DNA of 64,000 nucleotides from Cryoendolithus antarcticus (GCA_002077065.1 NAJO01000019.1:806001-870000), one strand, 5' to 3'; shown: positions 11,877 through 23,351, numbered from the stretch's first letter. Numbers and translations are program-made. The notes: a model not told the origin generated them from the sequence alone.

Positions 11877-14010
11877 GTCCGCTGATATGATATGGCAAGT
11901 GTGCTGTCTTCGTACTACGATCGCCGCGTCCGATTGTGGCAGTCTAGTAGGGTACACGACGCGTGCGAGATGTCATCAATGGCGTCCTGTTGTCCACCTT
12001 GCGCTCGTGCCTGTATCCTGGGCGGTCTCGACTTCGCGTTTCGCCTCCCGTTTTCATATTCTTTCAACCATGATGAGAATCGGAGTCGCCACAAACAGGC
12101 AATGAAAGGCAATCGATGTGGAATGGATGTATTCAAGGCGAGTCGGGCGTTACAGGGACGGAACCGACACTCATCACCCAACCGCCTTCACATCGGTTCA
12201 CCACTTCGGATCGCGGCAAAGTCTCCGATTCTCCAAAGTCACAACAAGGGGGGGGACTGTGCGTGACCCTCCGATCGCTGATGATCCAGTCCGGACCGCC
12301 CCACACGGGAATAGCTTGAGGTTAAACGAGCTGCACGTTGCTGCACCTCCATGCAGTAACGGCAACGTCCCACACTATCACAGCGAATCGCTGAAGCTGG
12401 ACTTGCTTTGGCTGCAGTCTGTGATGTCTAGCCACCGCAGCGCCTGTGTGACAGCCAGTCGACATGGAGGGAACACCTCCTTCGCAACAGCGCCGCCTTG
12501 GGGTCAAGCTAACGGTGATATTCACCTCAGCGTTGATCTGCCCACATGATCGTCGTGATCAGACACAGCTCACAGCGACTGTCACATGCGGATATCAGAG
12601 TTGCTGTCTCGCGCGCTGACGGATGGTCAAGCGCTGTACGATCTATACTGTGGTGTTTCTCTCGATCATCAGCTCAGCCACATCCCGTTCTCAGCTTGTC
12701 TTACCTGAGCATTGGTACCCAACGCAATCCCCTGGGAGCACACAGCCTCGCGAAATAGTCGTTCTTGAATCCCGATATACACGTTTGGTAGCCTTCAGGC
12801 AGACTTGAGAGGCAGCCCACGCCTCGAGTACTTGCATGCGCTAGACGGCACATCCACGGCTTGTTACCAGAGTCTCTGCAAGTCACCCCACGCCTCGTGG
12901 ACGAAACGTCCGCTGGCCATGCATGCGGTGCATGAGTAGTGTGGTCGAACACATGACAGACGGGTCGATCACAGTTCGCCCGTCACCGCAAGCATCGGAC
13001 CGATCCTGTGGAAGAAGTGTCATAGCTATCCTGGTCACGTCGTGGATGGCTGCGATGAAAGACTGCACAGCGTTATTCGAAGGCAGCACGCAACTGTCTC
13101 GGGCATCAACGACAACAACATGAGGCGAAGCAGTGCTGCAACCTGCACGCATCAGGCGTCCGCATTGCCCTCGGTCTACTCATTGGCTGTCTGCAAACCT
13201 GACCGCAGCAGCATCATTGAAGGCCACCAATGGCCACGCCAGCGGATTACTCTAGGTACCAGCACTCTGCTGAAGTCGGGATGTACGCCTTGACGACCAA
13301 AGTAATGCAAGATGAGCCTGTTTGATGCATCATCGAACCACACTCATCGTCGGAAAGCCACACTCTCAAGGGCTTAACGTAACTGTGTTATTCAAACCGT
13401 CTGCCAGTGACTGCGGCCCATCGCCATGGATCAATGAGATCTCCATCCGATCTGCCGCTGTTGGGCTGCCGGACCACAACAAATGCAAGGCATCGAGCGT
13501 ATGGAAGCTGACTTTCACGTTCAATGACCAGTATCGCGGCGTGCGTGTGGTGCCATATGTCCGCTGGGAGCGTGATCGATAGCGCAAGTCATGCACTGGT
13601 AGGTACTGGGACCATCATGTCATCTAGGATTTGCTTCGCCGGTTTGATTTACTATGAACGTTAATGTAGGGATCTCACCGCGACCACTCTCGTGGCAGTT
13701 AGTGCCATCAAACGTGTCCTCGACAACGGCCGTGACCGAATAATGTTATCGGCGACATTGAGAGCATCACTTCCTCGGTGGCGGAGCAACACAATTTGTT
13801 ATTAACGGTCGGATGGACATGATTACAATCACGATCCGCGCGATTGAGAGGCGCACGAGTGGCACTGCGCATAGCGTCCGCAGCGCTCAACGGTCAAGTC
13901 GCTTCGCTCATCCACTCTCATCAACACTCCATGTTTTTGCATCCATTCAACATCCCAATCCCATCTCAGCGCCCTCAATCCAACACAGCCATCTACTCCG
14001 TCCAACCCGA
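11877..14010. other. intergenic, nothing recognised
   Basis: About 2.1 kb between the start of the unknown gene on the minus strand and the stop of the next minus-strand gene. It contains an uninterrupted G tract near 12247 and random short frames only. The plus-strand frame at 13813-14427 is partly the mirror image of the neighbouring real gene. Confidence 0.5.
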
Positions 14011-14738
14011 CTACCCAACCCATATGTCCTTCTCATCCTCCACCTGGAACACCCTCATCAAATACAACGAAACGCCCTTCAGTGCCAAGCTAGCCAACTT
14101 CATCATCTCCGCTCTCCACAGATCGTTCGGCAAATGAACAGGCACGCCCCACCCCTCTCTTACAGTATTCTCGTCTTTCGTCCCCTTACCACCACCAACT
14201 TCCCACTTCATCGTCAAGCCAGCACAGCACCTCGACACACTTTCCAGCAACTTTACCCTCTCAGCATCTCCCTCGTCGTGCGCAAAAAGTCGGTTCAACA
14301 TCATTCTCGCTCTGCAGGGGTGCAGATGTACCAGGTCTTCGGGGTCGGCCGGGGTGCGCTCCGCGACAGTGAACTGCTTCCACTCGAGCTGATGCGGGTA
14401 CACGTCCCACGCCTCCTTTGGCTGTAGGAGGTGAACCAATAATTTACGTCTGAGTAGACACAGTGCGCTTCTCGCGTACTTCAATTGTACTACCTCGAAC
14501 TCCTCCGAGCGCTCGTCGAAGAGAAGCGAAGGCGTGCCATGCCAACGATTTCCCACAGTAGCTGCCGCGCGTTATGGATATGATCGGCAATCGTTCGGGG
14601 ACCTTTCTCTGGTCTTTTGCGCGATGTGTCGAGCAGGCGATCGTAGTTCTTTTGATAGACGTGGAGATGGGTGATCTCCTCTTCCGACATGTTGTCGAGT
14701 TCGCGGTGAGAGATCCATTGGCTGAGTACGGTAGGCAT
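14011..14738 (-). CDS. unrecognised fungal protein; 41-bp intron or frameshift
   Basis: Two adjoining frames on the minus strand clearly belong together. The first (ATG at 14738, MPTVLSQWISHRELDNM…, VYQKNYDRLLDTSRKRPEKG) and the second (VGNRWHGTPSLLFDERSEEF… to the stop at 14011) overlap by several codons. They can be joined by a 41-bp intron, 14562-14602 (GTCCCC..CAG), giving 228 residues. That intron is very short and its donor weak. The sequence it would remove (TIADHIHNAR) looks like a coding helix that would pass straight into the second frame if one base were added near 14562-14570. A single-base deletion is therefore an equal explanation. The protein is helical, with no membrane segment or signal peptide. 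Function not recognised. Confidence 0.6.
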
Positions 14739-15328
14739 CTTCAGGATGAGAAGGAGTGGCGAAGAGGACCGGGTGTTTTTGGGAGCGCCCTTTCAACATC
14801 ATAATGTTCGGTCTGCAAACTTTTGGCAAGCTGCTATGTCTTTGGGGATCGTGTGTAGGATCGATCAAGCGGGCATCGAGAAAGATGAAATGGGGCTGCA
14901 AGAAAGGTGGCTTTTGTACTCATTCGATTGCTGGTCCACGGTGTAGCGTGTTGTGGAAAGTGCGATGGACACTCGTGGTCTGGCTCGATCGATCCGTCCC
15001 TGAATTCTGGACGAAGTCCGCCTTGTATGCATGCTTTGGAGGTGGAGGAGTGGGATACGTGCTGTCCGTGAAGGGAGCCGCGATCTGAGTTTTCTTCGTC
15101 TGGATACGAGAGTCGATCCTCAATGTTAACATGAGGTACAAAGGAGAGAAACAATATCCATCTTGAAAGGGTAAAGTGCGCTGCAATGAAGAAACTTTGA
15201 AGGTTATGAAATCCATGCAGTCATGTAGTCAATTCGATGCATCATCTCCTGCCGTGACCCCCAACGCACACCCAGGACCTCCCACTCACAGGGTATCCGA
15301 TAGCAATACCATCATCCTGCCTCCGCGC
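14739..15328. other. intergenic, nothing recognised
   Basis: About 590 bp between the start of the 14-kb gene and the end of the membrane-protein pseudogene, both on the minus strand. It should hold the promoter of the first. No motif stands out. Confidence 0.45.
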
Positions 15329-16100
15329 CTAGTAGGTCAACGCTCCCCTGATCTTCTTGTACCACCTCCCATACCTCCCAAAGGCTTCACACCCCTGCTT
15401 CCGAAACTTCAATCCATTGAAATTCTCGCAAAAGGTCGCCTCCCAGTCCCTTTCACACTCCACAATGACACCTAGTGGCGTATATGGCGCTAGATCGAGA
15501 CACTTGTCGATCACGTCCTCCTTCGCGACATCTTCCAGCACCCACGCCGTCTCGGTACAGTCGGCCGTCTTGCAGAACGAGAGCAAGTAATGCCCGAAGT
15601 CCTCTAGCCATTGGATGTCGTGACTCGGTGACCGGATCACGCTGGCTGCTTTGCAGGACGTGTTCCAGTCTCAAGCTCCGGCGCCAGACCAGATCACACC
15701 TGTGATGCCTTGGCCGGCGTGGGAAGTGCAAGCTGCGAGATCGGTGTACTGAGTGATGTTCAGGACGAAAGGGTGGGTGTGAGGTGTGTGGTGGGCCCGG
15801 TACATTGCGTGAAGAGGGTAGAAGCCGACGAGAACGGCTAGCAGGATACCGCCGACATCGAGGATGACTTCTGCCTTGATATTGACTAAGATCAGGGTGG
15901 CAGGGAGCAGACGAGGAAGAGTGACCAGTCCACGTCATTGGATCGTCCGGCTTCCCAGCTGGCTTCGCAGTGAGCTTTGCGCTCTTGAATCGGTGCCGTG
16001 TGGACCTGCGTGAGGATGCCATTCGGTCGTCCAGTTCTGTGTTGCGTATTTGCTGATGATGCGTGGTAACAAGGATTTTATGATGCTTGCGTCTATGCAG
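15329..16100 (-). pseudogene. decayed gene for a multi-pass membrane protein of unknown function
   Basis: Read on the minus strand, four pieces of one protein follow each other in shifting frames. The first ends …ISKYATQNWTTEW near 16020. A +1 shift leads to ILTQVHTAP… and SNDVDWSLFLVC. Another shift near 15905-15915, inside a hydrophobic helix, leads to LPATLILVNIKAEVILD and GGILLAVLVGFYPLHAMY. This frame then meets TGA at 15671-15673, in the place of an expected residue between SGAGA and DWNTSCKAAS. It continues as IRSPSHDIQWLEDFGHYLL… to the stop at 15329. No GT..AG pair with suitable phase can repair either shift. Two frameshifts and one nonsense codon make decay the best reading. The intact protein would have had at least two membrane helices and a Cys-rich C-terminal domain. 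The left limit of the gene is approximate and the family was not identified. Confidence 0.72.
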
Positions 16101-16456
16101 TTTATAGCCAGCGTCTCGCGATTCGTAGCAGTACGTTGTTGAGATGTGTTGTTGTCGCGCCCCTCGCTCCAGAAGTCAAGTGCTTCCAGTTGAGTACGGA
16201 GCGTGAGCAGCATCGACGAGACCTCTCCTTCCAGATGTATTACAAGAAGATTGGGCACGAACGAGCCCTGTCGAACTCGAGAGATCAAGACAGAATTCTA
16301 GTCGACAGATCCAACACGACCATCACTCTGAGATCTCAGCCGGTGTACAATCGCTCAACGACTGTCACCCAATTGATCAAGCCAAGATGCGTATAGCGGT
16401 ACTTCTAGTCGCGCTCGCGCAGACTACCCTCGCCGCTAGGGCCGACGTGAAGGTCC

Positions 16457-16945
16457 TCACAGCTTGCCGTCCTTCTCCGCCGCCTTCTTAGCTTTCTCCC
16501 CATCCACCAGAATACACCACCCCTCGCCTCCCCTTGTACCCTTATCAAACCCACCAATAAGCGCACCTGGCCATGTTTCCTTGGCCCAAGCAAGAATACT
16601 ATCGTCGAATGTTCCAGGCTGCAACCAGACGCTTCGGATTCCCACGTCCTTTGCCACTTTCAGCAGCTGCTTGGTCACAGCTGGAGGTGTGATCACGCTG
16701 AGCGAGGTGTTTGTAGGATCGGAGAGCTTAGCTGGGGAAGCTGCCGTATTGAAATCCTGCCCACTGATGTTGACTGAAGCACTGGACGGGTTTACAGGTG
16801 TCGGTGTAATCGAGTGCGCTAGGTACCAGGCGAAGATCTTGTAGCCGAACTTCGAGGCATTCGAAGATGCGCCCGCAACAGCTATGTGCGGAGAGTTGAA
16901 AAACAGGCGCGCTGCTGATTGCATGTCTGATATTGAGGAAGTCAT
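16457..16945 (-). CDS. CoA-binding domain protein (YccU-like)
   Basis: A single-exon gene of 162 residues, matching the usual 140-170 residue length of stand-alone CoA-binding (CoA_binding_2) proteins. After a short lead, the Rossmann-like start SPHIAVAGASSNASKFGYK carries the Gly-rich nucleotide loop (VAGASS) and the KFG/Y motif typical of the family. Further signatures are LSVITPPAVT and IRSVWLQPGTFDD near residues 95-120. The closing GGEGWCILVDG stretch and a Lys-rich tail end the protein. The molecular role of these proteins in fungi is not well established; binding of CoA or acyl-CoA is inferred from the fold. No targeting signal is evident. The start at 16945 is the first ATG and puts the domain at its usual distance. 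Confidence 0.88.
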   Translation of the reverse strand: MTSSISDMQSAARLFFNSPHIAVAGASSNASKFGYKIFAWYLAHSITPTPVNPSSASVNISGQDFNTAASPAKLSDPTNTSLSVITPPAVTKQLLKVAKDVGIRSVWLQPGTFDDSILAWAKETWPGALIGGFDKGTRGGEGWCILVDGEKAKKAAEKDGKL

Positions 16946-17496
16946 ACCGGATGTTTAGATGAATGAGAAGTGTGCAGTCAAGTCAGGAAGCGTAAGCAGA
17001 CGTGAGATTCGTACTTCAGTGATGCATCGCTATGCTGCTATACGTCAGCTCGATGCAGCGATGAACCTGGCTCCACATCCACGGAGAGACCACTGACTTC
17101 CTTTGAGCAGCACGTATTGTTAAGGCGATATGGCGTGAACCTGCACCGTATGTTGCTGAGTCCACCCAAGCGCCGTGCTCGGCACCGTGCTCTGCCGAAG
17201 TCGGTCTATCAGCGTACAGTACTTACCACAACGCCAATTGACGGCAACGACCGTTGGCCAGATGTACATGGCCGTGCACGAGAGTCGGAAGGAGGCCTCA
17301 CAGTGCGGCGGACCTACTGTGCGAATGCGTTGCCCGTTGTCGGGGAGCATGTGATTGTTCAAAACAAGATCATGACTGCATACAGACCTCCTTCGTAGTA
17401 AAAGTGCTAATCATTGCACCGATCAACTTCAGGATACAGTAAAGCTCTCCTTTCATCTCACTGAAGTAGCTCGCGACCACAGTAGCATAAGCAGTC
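16946..17496. other. divergent promoter region
   Basis: About 550 bp between the divergent starts of the CoA-binding protein and the methyltransferase. It should carry both promoters. No recognisable site was found. Confidence 0.45.
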
Positions 17497-18577
17497 ATGG
17501 CGACTTTCGCGTAAGCAGACTGTCCTCTTTACCAAGTTCATGCGACTGAATCTACCTACTAGTAAATCAGCCTTCAACACTGCTTCCTACGCTACCTTCC
17601 GCCCTGTCTACCCAGAATCACTCTACAAGTTCGTGCTCCAATACCACCGCGGGCCCAAGAAGCTTTGCGTCGATCTCGGCTGCGGCCCAGGCATTGTCAC
17701 TCGTAAGCTGGGCAAGCACTTCGATAAGACCATCGGCATCGATCCGAGCGCTGGCATGATCCGCCAGGCTCACGAAGGCGCACAGCAGGACTCATCGCGC
17801 GACATTGAGTTCTGGGAGGGCTCTGCCGAGACTGGGACCGCGGCACTCGATTCGGGAAGTGTCGACCTGGTTGTTGCGGCGCAGGCGGCGCATTGGTTTG
17901 ACCAGGCGAAATTATGGCCTGAGATGCAGCGAATTGTGCGGCCAGGCGGCACGTTGGCATTCTGGGGCTACAAGGATCATGTCTTCGTCGATTACCCACA
18001 CGCGACTGAGGTCATGCAGCGCTACGCTTACGATCAGCACCCCGATAAGCTGGGCTCGTACTGGCCGCAACCTGGACGCTCCATCCTACAAGACCAACTT
18101 CGGGCAATCAAGCCACCAGAGGAGGATTGGGAGGACGTTCATAGAGAGCTTTATGAACCTGACACCAAGGGGCCGTACTCCGGTGAGGGTAAGCACCTCA
18201 TGGCGTACGAGTTGAGCGTGGGATCTTGTAAGAGTTACGTACGCACGTGGAGTAGTTATCACGGATGGGCCGAGGCGCATCCTGAGGCTGTAGCGAGAGA
18301 GAAGGGAGGTAAGGGCGATATCATGGACGAGATGTTCGACGAAATTGCAAAGAGAGACAAGATCTTCCGCGATGATACGTTTCCGGTGAATGTAGAGTGG
18401 GGGAGTGCTGTGATCAGGGCGAGGAAGAGGGGTGGGCCACCACCACCAAGCGAACCAAGTGAGCGCAGTGATGATTTGGATATGATGAATGTGAGCAGCG
18501 TGGAGGAAGATGCTGAATCTGCTCGACCTGCTCGATCTACTTATTATCCGCCCCATGGCCTGAATGCGAGGGACTGA
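17497..18577 (+). CDS. class I SAM-dependent methyltransferase (TMT1/trans-aconitate type family)
   Basis: The model joins 17497..17510 and 17563..18577 (342 residues). The first exon is only 14 bp (MATFA); the 52-bp intron has GTAAGC and ends in CTAG. Removing it gives MATFAKSAFNTASYATFRP, the normal start of this family, whereas the longer single-exon reading would begin with an unrelated MRLNLPTS. The SAM-binding motif I is CVDLGCGPG near residue 40, followed by IGIDPSAGMI, motif II-like DLVVAAQAAHWFD and IVRPGGTLAFWGY. These are the markers of the Tmt1/YHR209W-like group. The last 45 residues are acidic and disordered. The substrate is not known; trans-aconitate methylation is only one family activity. 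It is probably cytosolic, as no targeting sequence is seen. Confidence 0.87.
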
Positions 18578-18976
18578 AGCTGAGAGCGACACTCTTGATG
18601 CGGTGGTGTAAGATATATTTATTCGTTGTTGTGCTCGGTTGTCATGCGGCAACCAATTTTCAAGTGATATCAGTACCACACGTTTGCGACTACACTCTCT
18701 CCATGAGACCACTCTCACATACCGCGCAACTGCAGCTACACGTACATTACCTGTGGCCGGCAATCCAAACGATCGAGAAAGCGCACCTGCAACAGACACT
18801 TCATACCCATTTCGACCCGATCAAGTCCATCAGCAATGGTACGTACCCCTCGGATCTTGCCCCACGAGCGCAAAAGCGCGTCAACCGCTACTCGCGCGGA
18901 CCCAAAATCAACACTTCATCAACAACCTCGCTCTCTCCTGAGAACTACAGTCTCATAATCCGCAATACTGACTATC
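18578..18976. other. intergenic, leader of the light-chain gene
   Basis: About 400 bp between the methyltransferase stop and the start of the myosin light chain, both on the plus strand. It is presumed 3' end plus promoter and 5' leader. No specific motif seen. Confidence 0.45.
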
Positions 18977-19541
18977 ATGGCGAACGCACAGGCGCAATCC
19001 ACAAACTTCAAGGAGGCATTCTCACTATTTGACAAACGAGGCACCGGACGCGTCGCTCTACAAGACCTAGGCGACCTCCTACGCGCATGTGGACAGAACC
19101 CAACACTAGCAGAGATCAAGGATCTTGAGTCCTCAGTTGGCGGCGACTGTACGTCTCCCTACCCCTCCGACCCACTCCATCCCCTCACAACTAATACTCG
19201 CGCGCCCAGTCGATTTCGACGCCTTCTCCCGCGTCCTCAACCGCCCCGGCGGCTTCCGCGACCCCGGCGAGCCAGAAGAATACTGCCGCGGCTTCCAGGT
19301 CTTCGATAAAGACCTGACTGGCTTCATTGGCGTGGGGCAATTCCGGTATATTCTGACGAACTTGGGGGAGAAGATGAGCGATGAGGAGGTGGATGAGCTG
19401 TTGAAGGCTGTGGATACTAGTTCGGGGGAGTTGAACTATATGGGTGAGTCCACCTGACATACTTGAGCGGGGAGGAAGCGGGGTTGAGAAGATGGGCTAA
19501 CGCGAGGCACAGATATGGTGAAGACGATACTGGCGAACTAG
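18977..19541 (+). CDS. MLC1: myosin essential light chain (EF-hand protein, Cdc4/Mlc1 type)
   Basis: Exons 18977..19148, 19210..19443 and 19513..19541 give 144 residues, close to the 141-149 of fungal myosin light chains. Introns are 61 bp and 69 bp and both joins keep frame (…GGDF|DFDAFSRVL… and …NYMDMVKTILAN). The fold is calmodulin-like with four EF-hand positions: FKEAFSLFDKRGTGRV near 10-25, the DFDAF region of EF2, FQVFDKDLTGFIGVGQF near 80-97 and the C-terminal GELNYMDMVK. The Ca-binding loops lack the full set of acidic residues, which fits an essential light chain rather than calmodulin. In yeasts this protein binds IQ motifs of type II and V myosins and IQGAP at the division ring. 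That role here is inferred by similarity. The last exon encodes only nine residues. Confidence 0.9.
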
Positions 19542-19961
19542 GAGTAACGCGGATCATGAGGGGGCGGCGGGAACGTGTACATCCGGGATGACAGGTGCTG
19601 GACTGCACATACGGCGTTCTGGGTTCCTGGGGAAGAGGTTTGTCAAGGGCTTTCTTGCGGCAAAGGTCACATGCAGCAGGGCAAATTCGTTGAGGAGGCG
19701 GCGAAGCTACTTCACGTGCTGTAGTTGAACTTCGAAATCTTGCACCACTCCGACTTACAGAGGTCCAATCACATTCGAAGGAGCGCTCAACGGCAATCTG
19801 ACCAGCACGAGAGGATTCTGCTCTATTGAATGCTGATCTGCTTGCTGGACCGTTCAGTAGGGTTTGAGCTATTGCGAACGCCCTCCTGCGAGGGATGTCG
19901 AGAGACCACGGCTGGGGATACTGACGACAATCTCCCAGCCACCGGGGCTCGCAACATCAGC
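19542..19961. other. intergenic between convergent genes
   Basis: About 420 bp between the light-chain stop and the end of the RTA1-like gene on the other strand. Presumed shared 3' region; nothing else seen. Confidence 0.45.
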
Positions 19962-20978
19962 TCACACCTGCGACACCTCCTCAACACTACTCTCGCCACT
20001 GCCACCCTTCTCTGGCTGACTCCTCGAAGTTTCCATGATGTCCTGCCCAACAGCTTGCCTAGGAAAGCACCATCCCGGATGCCAGATGTTCAGCACGATA
20101 CTTGCGATCGCGACAGGCACGCTGTCAAGCCCGATGAACAGCGCCTGGTTGCGCATAATGTAGTTCTGTCCGCCCCTGCAATCGTCGTCAGCAAAGCGCA
20201 GATTGGTCGTGTGTCGTTGATAGAGCACTCACCATCCCCGACACAGCTCGGCAACACGGTAACAGCACCGAATCAAAATGCCGAAATACGCCACCCACAG
20301 CGCCATCAGGAACAACTTGAACATCTTCGACCGCCTCAGCTCTGCAGTCGCCTGGTTGAGCTGGTGCTGATGCTTATACACCTTCCCTCCATACTCCGCC
20401 GCCAACGCTCCAAAGATGACCAGCGTGACGACCTGCGTCGCCAACCCCGTGATCATGATATTGTCCCCTATATCGAGTATGAACCTGTTCCAGCTGATGC
20501 TCGCGACGACACCCCCGGTGGCCTGCAACAAGATGCTGATTACATCGCAGGTGATGAACAACCTCGTATACCAGATCGGCCTTACGCGCGACAGCTCAAC
20601 AGAAAACGTAAGACAAATATGCTTCAACGTATAATAAATCCCCGCAGCGTAGAACGCCGGTGCGAAGGTCAACAGCGTGACGCTCATCTTGAATCCGGCG
20701 TCTGAAAACGGATCCTGCCAGAGGAGCATCTTGGCCACGTAGCCCAGCACCTCGGAGAAGCAGCCTAGCGTCATGGCGATGGTGAAGAACCATGTTTTGG
20801 TCTTGTAGCCTTGGTAGATGTAGGTGAGGCCGGAGGCGAAGAAGAGGATGAGGAATAGGAGGGTGGCGGCCAGCGAGGGCTGGTAGCCGTAGACGGAGTA
20901 GATGTAGGTGCAGGTTGCCTTTGTGCAGGTGCCGTTTGCGTTGCCGCGGCGGAGGAGGGGGGTGAGGAGGTCGAGCAT
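19962..20978 (-). CDS. RTA1-like seven-helix membrane protein (lipid-translocating exporter family)
   Basis: The model is complement(19962..20175, 20233..20978), 319 residues, with a 57-bp intron (GTGAGT..TTGCAG). Joining restores the helix-flanking stretch CRGWGGQNYIMRNQALFIGLD. Hydrophobic segments begin near residues 35, 65, 95, 125, 160, 200 and 245, a seven-helix pattern. Motifs typical of the RTA1 family include LGCFSEVLGYVAKMLL, APAFYAAGIYYTLKHI, FITCDVISILLQATGGVV and WVAYFGILIRCCYRVAEL. The short extracellular N-terminus contains Cys residues and the tail is hydrophilic. RTA1, RSB1 and relatives act in the yeast plasma membrane in lipid-stress and 7-aminocholesterol resistance. The true substrate in filamentous fungi is unclear, and many species have large sets of paralogues. 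Confidence 0.9.
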
Positions 20979-22154
20979 GTTGATGGTGTGGACTGCGATA
21001 GGGAGAAGGGGAAGCGAATGCGAGTAAGATCGAGCGAAGGGACTCTGGGACGGGATTTAGATGCACTTACCTGCTATATAGATATTGAAGGCACAAAGCA
21101 CCTCAGTCGTGAGTACGCTTGAGCCGCGCCTACATTGGGAGATCTGTGCGCAGCCTCGAAGAGCGGATAGATTGCGCCAAGTCTCGACCAGATCCTATAC
21201 AGCAACCACTTCGTTCGCTTGAGGGTCTGCGTCGCCGGATGAGAGTAGATATTTCCCGCTATAGCGCAGTGAGGCCTGTTGCGGATGATTTGAGTACGGG
21301 ATCATGGCAAACGTACGACCGACGCAGCGGCCGCAATCGCGGGCTAATCTCTGTTCTGGCCTAGATGCCCTGAACGACGTGTCGAGGATCTCGGCTACTC
21401 ATATCGATCCACCGTAGGGCTGAGCGCGATGCATGCCGGATGTGGGATCCTTCGCGCTCACGTGCTGTTGCCGGAACAGCGGTACCAGAAGCCGGTCAGT
21501 TGTGAGCATAAGACGTTGCGATGCTCTGGCACTGCTGATTACAGGCACGGGCGGCATGACCGGCAAGGTTATAGGATGGACGGGCTGGACGTGGCATCGT
21601 CTCTCTCGCAAGATGTGAGGCCCGGCGGACGCATCTGTATGTGTTCGTCGATGACTTGGTGATGTCGAGTATCATGACTAGACAACAGCAGCGTGCAGGC
21701 AGGCGAGCGACTTCTGCCATGATAAAGTCCCTCAGACATCGCGAGTACGCAGGATCAGCCTCTTCGGCCAACGAGTCCAGACCAGCGGTGTTGCGCCTTA
21801 TGGCGATGCGTCGGCAAGAGCCACTGCGCTTGCCTCAGACACGCAGAGATTGTCGTGCTCTCCCGTTAGCGAAGGACTCAGATTCTGCCATCGAAGTTCG
21901 CATCGCAGCAGTTCCAGGGATATAGGTGTCTGCAGGAGATGCCGGTCTCCCCGCAAGGTTTAGCGCGATATGCAGGCACAACCTTATCTCTCCAGCTTCA
22001 CTCCAGCCTCTCGAGCTCACATTGCTCCAGCGTCCAAGCTTTGCGACAACTCACATTGCCATTGAACGCAGCGCTCTCTCCAGAAACGTAACCGCGCCAA
22101 CGCCTGTTTATTGTGCGCTTGTAATTCAAGAAAACAAATGCACAATCAAGGAGA
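20979..22154. other. divergent intergenic region
   Basis: About 1.2 kb between the divergent RTA1-like and BTB genes. It should hold both promoters. Short open frames here show no domain. Confidence 0.45.
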
Positions 22155-23028
22155 ATGGCAGACCCAGAGGTTATCGTCGATGTGGACGATGTGGAAGAGA
22201 CAATGCCGGATATCACAGCCGAGGAGGAGGCAGGTGATGACGAACCCACAGGTCTCGAAGGTATCGAACCAACGATCGCAGAGCGCACAGGCTTCATCGA
22301 GTATGACTATGCGAACGCTGAATCAACACGCGCATCGTCGATCACGCTAATCAATCGATAGCTACCTCAAGTCCCCCCTAGTCGAGCTCTCAATCGGCTC
22401 AAGCGACGACCAGGTAATTCTCTCCGCCCACCAAGGCCTACTCGAAGCCTCCCCCTACCTCGCCGGTGAAATCGCCTCATTCCCCTCCAATGGCCCCCGC
22501 CGCATCGCAATGCCCGAAGACGACGTCAACGCCGCTGCCGCGGTGCTAGAATTCATTTACAAAGGCGACTATTTCCCTACGCTCAGCAGCGGCGCCCTAG
22601 AATACGATCCCACAGTCCCCTCGCCTGACGACTCTGGCATAGCGCTACTCCGCCATGCACGAATCTACACGCTCGCGCAGAAGTTCGGCCTACCGCAACT
22701 CTCGGCGCTGGCGCACAAGAAAATCCACCTCACTGGTTCCACAGCCAAAGGCGAAATCGCATATGCGCGCTTCGTCTACAAGGAGACAGCAACCTCCGAT
22801 GACCAGATCCGGAGGCCTGTCGCGGCCTTCTGGGCAACGCGAAGTCATGTGCTCAGACATGAGGCGGAGCAGGAGTTCAAGAGGATGTGCTTGGAGTTTC
22901 CGCAGTTTGGGTACGATGTGCTTAGTCTTGTGCTGGATGCGCAGGAGAAGCGAAGTCAGCGGCAGGAGCGACAGGAGTCTAGTCAGGTCGCGGGGAGTGG
23001 GAGGAAGAGGCAAAGGACGGGGCTCTGA
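22155..23028 (+). CDS. BTB/POZ domain protein
   Basis: Exons 22155..22300 and 22362..23028 give 270 residues. The 61-bp intron (GTATGA..ATAG, with a CTAAT branch-like site) removes a stretch containing an in-frame TAG. It joins the acidic N-terminus to DYLKSPLVELSIGSSDDQV. Residues 49-130 show the BTB pattern found in many fungal proteins: VELSIG, ILSAHQGLLEASPYLAG, then a central helix with AAAAVLEFIYKGDY. The region after it (LLRHARIYTLAQKFGLPQLSALAHKKI) is the usual extension of fungal BTB proteins. The first 48 residues are strongly acidic and the tail is basic (GRKRQRTG), possibly a nuclear localisation signal. These proteins are often dimers or cullin-3 adaptors, but no partner domain (MATH, Kelch) is present, so function is open. 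Confidence 0.88.
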
Positions 23029-23351
23029 GGACGGGCATGAAGGTCGGGACCGGTATCATGATGCAGCGAGCGGTGTGAGAAATATTGCTGGGGTAATGAG
23101 TACATACTATGATTACAGTGGAGTTCGGCTTTCTCAAAGGATAGCTCTTCACGCTTATGCTTCGATCATGCAGATCTCTTTCACGAAATCAGCACTAGAA
23201 GCTGCATGAGAGCCGAGCAGACGGAACAAAGCAGAGGTCCGCAAGACGAGGCGAACGGCGCGAAGAGAGGGGAATGGTCTAGAAACGCCATGCCATGGCA
23301 TGTTCCCTGCAACTTTCACTGCACAAATTGCACTCAAATACGGCATCTTGA
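23029..23351. other. intergenic or undetected 5' exon
   Basis: About 320 bp before the next open frame. An ATG-started frame at 23206-23400 crosses into the next gene and has a Cys-rich piece (CNFHCTNC), so part of this stretch may be a 5' exon. I could not define its splice sites. Confidence 0.35.

Noticed and set aside
13813..14427. 204-codon open frame on the plus strand
   Set aside because: Its right half is the antisense of the real gene on the minus strand; the left half has no coding pattern.
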